From Paenibacillaceae bacterium ZCTH02-B3 (GTDB lineage Bacteria > Bacillota > Bacilli > Paenibacillales > Paenibacillaceae), in NCBI GenBank assembly GCA_002159065.1, contig LZRV01000036.1:1-34149 (forward strand): a stretch of DNA of 34,149 bases, in the 5' to 3' direction. The position numbers were made by a program, and so were the translations under genes. Position 1 is the first letter of the stretch. Every line of letters starts with the position of its first letter. Below are positions 29,095 through 34,149 of this stretch, in pieces. A model generated the notes under the pieces. It was not told the origin of the DNA and ran no database searches. It worked only from the letters and a program-made list of their open reading frames with translations.

Positions 29095-29366
29095 ACGGAC
29101 ATTGTGTCCGTTGGAAGCGGCAGGGACCGGTTTCGCAACAAAACAACGGACATGTGGTCCGTAAAACGGCACGCCTCGGTTTTTAAAAACGCTTCCGCAA
29201 GAGCCGTAATCCGCTTCTGCGGACCAGATGTCCGTTGCATTTTCCGAAAGCCCAAATTCAACTTTGCAACGGACCATATGTCCGTTGGGGAATCCGGGAG
29301 AGGGATGACGCCCGGCAAAACTTGCCCGGATTTCAAAATAGGACTGTCGACGGACATTCCGCCCGG
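29095..29366 (+). repeat. Cluster of five 17-bp palindromes (CGGAC-N5-GTCCG)
   Basis: Copies at 29095-29111, 29146-29162, 29219-29235 and 29269-29285 share arms ACGGAC / GTCCGT around a variable 5-bp centre (ATTGT, ATGTG, CAGAT, CATAT); the third has G at its first base. The fourth extends to 8-bp arms (29267-29287). A fifth, decayed copy is at 29350-29366. Start-to-start distances are 51, 73, 50 and 81 bp. The cluster fills the first half of the 632-bp gap between spoIIQ and the HD-GYP gene; apart from the terminator and the promoter at 29445 I see no gene in this gap. Confidence 0.85.
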
Positions 29367-29444
29367 AAAAAAGTCAGCGGAGAAATGGGTCGAAGGGCCG
29401 TCCTTTCATTGAAGTTGTTGCCGGAGACCCAAGTCTTGCGTGCG

Positions 29445-29473
29445 GTGACTTTTCAGGTTCCATATGCTACTAT
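29445..29473 (+). promoter_or_regulatory. SigA-type promoter of the HD-GYP gene
   Basis: -35 GTGACT (29445-29450), 17-bp spacer, extended -10 TGCTACTAT (29465-29473). The predicted leader is about 130 nt. It lies 79 bp downstream of the last palindrome. Confidence 0.55.
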
Positions 29474-29608
29474 TTTCTCTGTAACCATTCCGGAACTGCG
29501 CCAATATTCCCCTTTATTCATAGGATTTTCATTCTCCGAGATTCCCATTCCGCATCCGATTTCCCGGCACCGTCAAGTATTCTTGCTCAAAGGGGGGGGA
29601 CAGCCGGC

Positions 29609-30856
29609 ATGAAGGAGATGAACGTGCGTGACCTGGCGCCGGGCCAGGTGCTGGCAAGACCGGTCTTGGGAAGGAAAGGCCTTGTGATGCTGGAAGCGGA
29701 CACCGTGCTGACGGAGCGATATATCACCAAGCTGAAGGAACTCGGCATCGCAAAGGTATACATAAAGGATCGGCGCGACGAGGCGGCGCGCAAAAAGGCC
29801 GACGAGGAAATTTCCGCGAAACTGGGTTCCGCTGACGGAGCCGCCGGCAACTGGCTTTTCGAAATCGGGGGTTTCCGGGGCACGACCTGGTCGGACCTCG
29901 GGCCGCTGCCGGATATTGATAAAATGAAAGAAAACGACAGAGCCCGCAAGACCGCCTGCGATGAGATCCTGCGCCTTCCGGACTCGGACCGCCTGATGGG
30001 CCACGTGGCGCTTTCGCAGCAGGAGGCCCGTTTCCGGCGGCTGTTCCGGGACGTGCTGCACGACATCGTGAACAACCGTGAAATCGCGGAAGAACTCGGC
30101 GTTTTGCGGCAGACGGACCGGTTCCTCTTCAAGCATTCCATGCATGTCACCCTTTACGCCGGCGTGGTCGGACTGTCCCTCAACTACGACATGGACCGGA
30201 TGTATGATCTGACGGTGGGCGCGCTGTTGTTCGACATCGGCATGACCCGTCTGCCGATTCGGCTGATCAAGACGAACCGGCAGCTGACCGAATCGGAGCG
30301 CAGCGTGCTGAAGCGGCACACGTCGGAAGGCTACCAGGTTCTGAGCCGGATGAAGGGCGTGTCCATCGAATCCGCCAAGTGCGCCCTGTTCCACCACGAA
30401 CGGTACAAGGGCACGGGGTATCCCTTCGGGCTCAAGTGGAATGATATTCCCGAATACGCCCGCATCGTGGCGGTGGCCGACGTCTACGACGCCCTCGTCT
30501 CGCCTCGCCACCATCGGCAGGCCTACACGCCGAGCGAAGCGATGGAATATCTCTTCGCGTCGGGCAACAACGAGTTCGGGTTGGAACTGGTGCAGCATTT
30601 CATCCGTCACGTCGCGGCCTATCCGGTGTCGTCCGTGATCAAGCTCAGCAGCGGACAGGTGGGCGTGGTGGCCGAGATTCCCCGAAGCCTGCCTCACCGT
30701 CCGACGGTGAAAATCATCCAGGAAGCCGACGGCAGAAGGGTGCCCGTCCCCTACGAGATCGATCTGACCAAGCAGAAAAACGTGGTGATCTCTTCCATTT
30801 ACAACTACGACGACGAACTGGCGGGCGAAGATCCTTCGAGGAACCCGATCGTCTGA
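29609..30856 (+). CDS. HD-GYP-related protein with a degenerate HD site
   Basis: Canonical HD-GYP proteins are c-di-GMP phosphodiesterases. 415 residues: an N-terminal domain of about 55 residues (VRDLAPGQVLARPVLG...GIAKVYIKD) common in this group, a linker, then the HD-GYP domain (about 165-350). Metal-site residues present: His176 (FKHSMHV), His237 (KRHTSEGY), His262-His263-Glu264 (FHHERYKG), GYP 270-272 and Asp291 (ADVYDAL). The defining HDIGK motif, however, reads FDIGM (208-212): the metal-binding His is Phe208 and the Lys is Met212. Catalysis may be lost or altered, and the protein may be a c-di-GMP binder instead; inference. ATG 29609 is 8 nt after AGGGGGGGGA; ATG 29618 and GTG 29624 are possible alternatives. 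Its position inside a sporulation cluster is noteworthy. Confidence 0.85.
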   Translation: MKEMNVRDLAPGQVLARPVLGRKGLVMLEADTVLTERYITKLKELGIAKVYIKDRRDEAARKKADEEISAKLGSADGAAGNWLFEIGGFRGTTWSDLGPLPDIDKMKENDRARKTACDEILRLPDSDRLMGHVALSQQEARFRRLFRDVLHDIVNNREIAEELGVLRQTDRFLFKHSMHVTLYAGVVGLSLNYDMDRMYDLTVGALLFDIGMTRLPIRLIKTNRQLTESERSVLKRHTSEGYQVLSRMKGVSIESAKCALFHHERYKGTGYPFGLKWNDIPEYARIVAVADVYDALVSPRHHRQAYTPSEAMEYLFASGNNEFGLELVQHFIRHVAAYPVSSVIKLSSGQVGVVAEIPRSLPHRPTVKIIQEADGRRVPVPYEIDLTKQKNVVISSIYNYDDELAGEDPSRNPIV

Positions 30857-30888
30857 CCGCAAAGGCGAAGCTTGTCTTGAACCTTTCC

Positions 30889-30930
30889 GGCGCCTTCAGG
30901 GAAGCCCGCCGGCTTCCGGAAGGCGCCCTT
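30889..30930 (+). terminator. Nested hairpin after the HD-GYP gene
   Basis: Outer arms GGCGCCTTC (30889-30897) and GAAGGCGCC (30919-30927) are a perfect 9-bp match, enclosing an inner GAAGCC (30901-30906) / GGCTTC (30911-30916) stem with a 4-nt loop. Only CTTT follows, so it may be an inefficient terminator or an RNA-end protector. Confidence 0.45.
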
Positions 30931-30966
30931 TGGTCCGCAGGGGACCATGCCGCAGGTCCATTCGGC

Positions 30967-31095
30967 GGCGGTGACCGTACCGCGGGTCCGTCCGGGAGGA
31001 CGCCCTCGCGGCGGTGACCGCATCGCAGGTCCGTCCGGGAGGACGCCAGCGTGGCGGTAGACCGCGCCGCAGGTGCCGTTCCGGGAAAGAACCAG
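30967..31095 (+). repeat. 43-bp tandem repeat, three copies, upstream of spoIIID
   Basis: Copies start at 30967, 31010 and 31053, exactly 43 bp apart, each opening with GGCGGT(g/a)-GACC-like sequence followed by CGC(a/g)GGT. The first two are nearly identical (both contain GGTCCGTCCGGGAGGACGCC); the third is more diverged. A shortened partial copy precedes them at about 30943-30966. The gap 30857-31283 otherwise holds only the hairpin at 30889 and the spoIIID promoter; the frames crossing it change phase between copies because 43 is not a multiple of three, so the repeat is not coding. Confidence 0.85.
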
Positions 31096-31223
31096 CGCGG
31101 CCAGGGACGCCCGCGGCCGCCCCCGGGTCAATCTTTGGCCCGCCCCGCAGGACCCCTCGGGCCCGCCTCCCGAAAACCGCGCCGTTACGCGGATTTTTCC
31201 GGCTTGTCAGGCTTGGTCGCCGC

Positions 31224-31251
31224 GAATAAGTGCCCACGCCTCTCATATAAT
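31224..31251 (+). promoter_or_regulatory. SigE-type promoter of spoIIID
   Basis: -35 GAATAAG (31224-31230), 13-bp spacer, -10 CATATAAT (31244-31251), consistent with SigE promoters (K-M-ATA / CATAnAnT). It is 32 bp upstream of the start codon. spoIIID is transcribed by SigE in B. subtilis. Confidence 0.7.
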
Positions 31252-31283
31252 GTACCAATCTCATGGTGCAGGGAGGCGGGAGC

Positions 31284-31571
31284 GTGCAGGGCTACATCCG
31301 GGAGCGAACCATCAAGATCGGCCGTTGCCTTGTGGAAACGCGCCACACCGTGCGGGCCATCGCCAAGGAATTCGGCGTTTCCAAAAGCACGGTCCACAAG
31401 GATCTCACCGAACGGCTGCCGGAGATCAATCCGGACCTCGCGGAACAGGTCAAGCACATTCTGGAGTACCACAAATCGATCCGTCATCTCAGAGGAGGGG
31501 AGGCCACGAAGATCAAGTACAAAAAGTCGGCCGCCCAGAAGCAGGAGATGATCGCCGCGGGCAAAAGATGA
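31284..31571 (+). CDS. spoIIID: Mother-cell transcription factor SpoIIID
   Basis: Small helix-turn-helix DNA-binding protein that switches the SigE regulon and helps turn on sigK. 95 residues, close to the 93 of B. subtilis, and nearly identical in the core: YIRERTIKIGRCLVETRHTV, the HTH AIAKEFGVSKSTVHKDLTERLPEINPDL (about 26-53) and YHKSIRHLRGGEATKIKYKK. The GTG at 31284 is chosen since GGGAGG (31271-31276) stands 7 nt upstream and the family N-terminus begins here; the ATG at 31263 would add seven unconserved residues. Two residues often seen as Lys-Tyr read Arg-Cys here (GRCLVE). Confidence 0.96.
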   Translation: MQGYIRERTIKIGRCLVETRHTVRAIAKEFGVSKSTVHKDLTERLPEINPDLAEQVKHILEYHKSIRHLRGGEATKIKYKKSAAQKQEMIAAGKR

Positions 31572-31757
31572 CGGAGCAGCCGAGGACGGCTTGACAGACG
31601 ACGGGCAGACGACGACGCAATGAAGACGGCAAGGCAGACGACGGCGCAAAAAAAAACGGCAGCGCTCCCCTTCGCCAAAAATCGCCGGAAAAAAAGGATT
31701 TTTCCCACGTGACGGAGAATAAATAACCGATTACGAATTGATGTTAGGGGATATCGC

Positions 31758-32759
31758 ATGTTTGGCAAGGATATCGGCATCGACCTCGGCACGGCCAACG
31801 TCTCCATTTATGTGAAAGGCAAGGGCATCGTACTGGACGAACCATCGGTGGTGGCCATCGAAAGCGACACCAAGCGGTTGCGTGCCGTTGGCGAGGAAGC
31901 GCGCCGGATGGTCGGCCGCACGCCCGGGAATATCGTGGCGATCCGGCCGTTGCAGGACGGCGTCATTGCCGATTTCGAGATGACCGACCTGATGCTCAAG
32001 GCGTTCATCGACCGCGTGGGCGGGCGATCCTGGTACAGCCGTCCCCGCATCCTGATCTGCGCGCCGACCAACATCACGTCGGTGGAGCAGAAGGCGATCC
32101 GCGAAGCCGCGGAGCGGAGCGGCGCCAGGGAAGTGTTCCTGGAAGAGGAGCCGAAGGCGGCCGCGATTGGCGCCGGCATGGACATCTTCCAGCCGAGCGG
32201 AAACATGGTGATCGACATCGGCGGAGGCACGACGGATGTGGCCGTGTTGTCCATGGGCGACATCGTCACGGCCTCTTCGCTCAAAGTTGCGGGGGACAAG
32301 TTCGACGAAGCGATCATCCGGTACATCAAAAACAAATACAAGCTGATCATCGGCGAACGGACCGGTGAGGACATCAAGATCCGCATCGGGACCGTGCACC
32401 GGAACGGCCGGCGCGAGGAAATGGACGTGCGCGGCCGCGACATGGTGACGGGGCTGCCCCAGACGGTGACCATCCATTCGGAGGAAGTCCGGGAAGCCCT
32501 CTGGGAACCGATCTCGAGCATCATCGCCGCCGCCAAATCGGTGCTGGAACGCACGCCTCCCGAGCTCGCGGCGGACATCATCGACCGCGGCATCATCCTG
32601 ACCGGGGGCGGCGCTTTGCTCGACGGTCTGGACGACCTTTTGTCGGACGAGCTGGGGGTCCCGGTGCTGATCGCGGAAGACCCCATCCATTGCGTGGTGA
32701 AAGGAACCGGCATCATGCTGGATAATCTGGATAGAGTGACGAGGAGAAAATCGGGCTGA
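31758..32759 (+). CDS. mbl: Rod-shape protein Mbl (MreB-like actin homologue)
   Basis: Actin-fold ATPase filament that guides sidewall peptidoglycan synthesis at the membrane. 333 residues. Phosphate and nucleotide motifs: DIGIDLGTAN (5-14), DIGGGTTD (153-160), and GTGIMLDN near the C-terminus. GEEARRMVGRTPGNIVAIRPLQDGVIADFE is the MreB-family block; overall sequence and the position after spoIIID match Mbl rather than MreB. The start ATG lies 7 nt after AGGGG. The N-terminal MFGKDIGI gives a short amphipathic start. A weak SigA-like element precedes it, listed under rejections. Confidence 0.95.
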   Translation: MFGKDIGIDLGTANVSIYVKGKGIVLDEPSVVAIESDTKRLRAVGEEARRMVGRTPGNIVAIRPLQDGVIADFEMTDLMLKAFIDRVGGRSWYSRPRILICAPTNITSVEQKAIREAAERSGAREVFLEEEPKAAAIGAGMDIFQPSGNMVIDIGGGTTDVAVLSMGDIVTASSLKVAGDKFDEAIIRYIKNKYKLIIGERTGEDIKIRIGTVHRNGRREEMDVRGRDMVTGLPQTVTIHSEEVREALWEPISSIIAAAKSVLERTPPELAADIIDRGIILTGGGALLDGLDDLLSDELGVPVLIAEDPIHCVVKGTGIMLDNLDRVTRRKSG

Positions 32760-32809
32760 AGCTTTGAGGGACTTGGACAACGTTTCCGGATTTTCCGGGG
32801 GTGCATACC

Positions 32810-33694
32810 TTGCTGAGAGGCTTGTACTCGGCCGCGGCGGGCATGATCACGCAGCAGCGGCGCCACGACGCGGTCACGCAGAATATCGCCAACCTGAACA
32901 CGCCGGGATACAAGGCGGCGACGCCCGTCAGCCGCGCGTTTCCGGAGCTGCTCCTCTCCGCCCTGGGCGGCGACAATCCGCCGAAGGGAGCCATCGGGAG
33001 CCTGCATACCGGCGTGTTTTCGGAGGAACATCTGCTGTCGATGGCGCCCGGCGTGCTGCTGGAAACGGGCCGCGTGCTGGATTTCGCCATCGTGTCGGAC
33101 ATCCGGGTGGAGCTGCCCGGCATCGGCCCCGTGCCGTTTGACGCATCGGGGAAATATGTGGCGCCGGACGGCGCCGTGATCGTGCAGCCGCAGGTGTTTT
33201 TCACGGTGCTGACGCCGGAGGGCGAGCAGCGGTTCACCCGGGACGGCCGATTCCGCTCGGAACCGGACGGGACGCTGGTCACCCTTGACGGACTGCCCGT
33301 GCTGGGCGTGGACGGCCAGCCCGTTGTGGTGGACGGGCCCTGGGACGCCGTGAGAGTGCTGGCGGACGGCAGGCTCGTCGACGCGCAGACCGGCGAGCCG
33401 CTGCCGGGCGATCCGCAGCTGCTCCTCATGCGCGTCGAAAACCCGGACCTCCTGGTGCGGGAAGGCAACAACCGCTACCGGCACGAAGGTCCCGCGGGCA
33501 ACCTGACGCCGCTTCAGCCGGGAGAACAGGCCGAGGTGCGGCAGGGATTCCTGGAATCCTCCAACGTGGATCCCGCCCAGTCGCTGGTGGAACTGATGGC
33601 GGCGCTGCGGGCTTATGAAGCCAACGTAAGGGTGATCCAGTCCTACGACCGAAGCCTGGAGAAAGCGGTCAACGAAGTCGGACGCGTCGGATGA
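32810..33694 (+). CDS. flhO: Flagellar rod/hook-basal-body protein FlhO
   Basis: FlgF/FlgG-type distal rod protein of the flagellum, exported by the flagellar type III system. 294 residues. The N-terminal rod motif LRGLYSAAAGMITQQRRHDAVTQNIANLNTPGYKA and the C-terminal SLVELMAALRAYEANVRVIQSYDRSLEKAVNEVG form the paired coiled-coil ends typical of rod proteins. TTG 32810 is chosen over GTG 32801 because GGGGGTG (32797-32803) lies 6 nt upstream and the homologues begin MLkGLY. A small hairpin CCGGA-TTT-TCCGG (32786-32798) touches this ribosome site and could limit initiation; inference. flhP follows in the same direction. Confidence 0.93.
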   Translation: MLRGLYSAAAGMITQQRRHDAVTQNIANLNTPGYKAATPVSRAFPELLLSALGGDNPPKGAIGSLHTGVFSEEHLLSMAPGVLLETGRVLDFAIVSDIRVELPGIGPVPFDASGKYVAPDGAVIVQPQVFFTVLTPEGEQRFTRDGRFRSEPDGTLVTLDGLPVLGVDGQPVVVDGPWDAVRVLADGRLVDAQTGEPLPGDPQLLLMRVENPDLLVREGNNRYRHEGPAGNLTPLQPGEQAEVRQGFLESSNVDPAQSLVELMAALRAYEANVRVIQSYDRSLEKAVNEVGRVG

Positions 33695-33702
33695 GCGCGC
33701 CT

Positions 33703-33717
33703 CCGGTTTCAAACCGG
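33703..33717 (+). repeat. Perfect inverted repeat between flhO and flhP
   Basis: CCGGTTT-C-AAACCGG is a 15-bp palindrome with a single central base. No T run follows, so it is not a standard terminator; as DNA it could be a protein-binding site, as RNA a tight hairpin. Confidence 0.5.
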
Positions 33718-33771
33718 GCGGCGCATGAGGTTGCATACGGCATGATCTGAGGAATGCGGGGTGTCCTGCGC

Positions 33772-34149
33772 GTGAACCATACGATGATCGCCGCCTCGGT
33801 GTCCATGGCGGCGCTCCAACGGAAGCTGGACCTGATCGCGGAAAACATCGCCAACATCGGCACCGTCGGATACAAAAGCAAAGACGCCGCCTTTGCGGAA
33901 GTGCTGTCCGCCTTTCTCGCGCAAGAGCCGGATTTTGCGCGGGACGGCCGGCGCACGCCCCTTGGCCTGCCCCTTGGCGGCGGCGCCCGCGTGGTCGGCA
34001 TCCTGACCGACCTGAGCCCGGGATCGCCGCAGGAGACCGGCGTGCCGACGGATCTGATGCTGGAGGGCAATTTCCTGTTCGAACTGCAGACGGACGAGGG
34101 AGAGCGGCGGTTCACCCGCCACGGGGCGTTCCCTGTCTCTTTTAAACAT
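33772..34149 (+). CDS. flhP: Flagellar rod/hook-basal-body protein FlhP, 5' part
   Basis: The reading frame is open to the window end, so the gene is cut at its 3' side; 126 residues are visible. The N-terminal rod motif MIAASVSMAALQRKLDLIAENIANIGTVGYKSKDAAF is present, followed by RRTPLGLPLGGGARV and ETGVPTDLMLEGNFLFELQ, which match FlhP/FlgG proteins. GTG 33772 is preferred, 8 nt after GGGGTG (33758-33763), and gives a family-like MNHTMIAASVSM start; an in-frame ATG at 33754 lacks ribosome-site spacing. It pairs with flhO as in B. subtilis. Confidence 0.9.
   Translation, partial: MNHTMIAASVSMAALQRKLDLIAENIANIGTVGYKSKDAAFAEVLSAFLAQEPDFARDGRRTPLGLPLGGGARVVGILTDLSPGSPQETGVPTDLMLEGNFLFELQTDEGERRFTRHGAFPVSFKH

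Noticed and set aside
29095..29366. CRISPR array
   Set aside because: Repeats are only 17 bp, spacings vary from 50 to 81 bp, centres differ and no cas gene is in the window.
29052..29412. Overlapping short frames on both strands across the palindrome array (about 101-102 codons each)
   Set aside because: Their repeated TD-x-MSV-like and DMWSV-like strings are simply the translated palindromes; no ribosome site or conserved domain is visible.
30896..31264. Open frames through the 43-bp repeat region on either strand
   Set aside because: 43 is not a multiple of three, so successive copies are read in different phases; this does not suggest a maintained protein repeat.
31620..31712. 30-codon basic open frame between spoIIID and mbl
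   Set aside because: Has an ATG but no ribosome-binding site, and it crosses a nine-A run; no similarity recognised.
31709..31737. mbl promoter GTGACG-17-TACGAA
   Set aside because: Both hexamers match the SigA consensus at only four of six positions and there is no extended -10; too weak to list as a feature.

Overview
This is a GC-rich stretch with every recognisable gene on the + strand. Endospore genes (spoIID, spoIIQ, spoIIID), mbl, flagellar flhO/flhP, S-layer-homology domains and a YpdA-type bacillithiol-associated reductase point to a spore-forming, flagellated, Gram-positive Bacillales member. The GC content, the nuo cluster and the SLH protein suggest a Paenibacillaceae-like (Paenibacillus/Thermobacillus-type) organism; this is inference from gene content, not a database match. 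The backbone order (upp, mnaA, atp operon, DUF1146/ywzB, murA, spoIID, spoIIQ, spoIIID, mbl, flhO, flhP) is the one known from Bacillus subtilis, with extra blocks inserted.

Layout. 1-475: 3' end of a transposase gene (probably ISLre2/UPF0236 type) cut by the window edge. 634-2573: upp and mnaA (uracil salvage; UDP-GlcNAc 2-epimerase). 2708-10331: complete F1Fo ATP synthase operon in the order atpZ-I-B-E-F-H-A-G-D-C, with a SigA-like promoter and a strong intrinsic terminator. 10339-11381: a single ypdA-like gene with its own promoter. 11413-21763: an 11-gene complex I operon, nuoABCDHIJKLMN, lacking the NADH-oxidising module NuoEFG. 21990-25015: an SLH-anchored subtilisin-like protease overlapping a small DUF1146 membrane protein. 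25164-31571: murA, then the sporulation genes spoIID (SigE-like promoter), spoIIQ (SigF-like promoter) and spoIIID (SigE-like promoter), with an HD-GYP-related protein between spoIIQ and spoIIID. 31758-34149: mbl, flhO and the 5' part of flhP, which runs off the window.

How it fits together: complex I and ATP synthase form an energy-conversion block (proton pumping, then ATP synthesis). The second half is cell-envelope work: peptidoglycan precursor synthesis (murA), peptidoglycan remodelling during engulfment (spoIID, spoIIQ), mother-cell transcription (spoIIID), rod shape (mbl) and flagellar rod proteins (flhO, flhP).

The least ordinary material is: (i) a cluster of about five 17-bp palindromes (consensus CGGAC-N5-GTCCG) right after the spoIIQ terminator and a separate 43-bp tandem repeat before spoIIID, bracketing a degenerate HD-GYP gene; (ii) a repeat-built glycine-rich insert in SpoIID; (iii) a long Ala/Pro/Gln extension on NuoC; (iv) GC-rich hairpins in the ATP synthase message next to the genes for the multi-copy subunits. 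All coordinates and motif positions were read by hand; no alignment or database search was possible.
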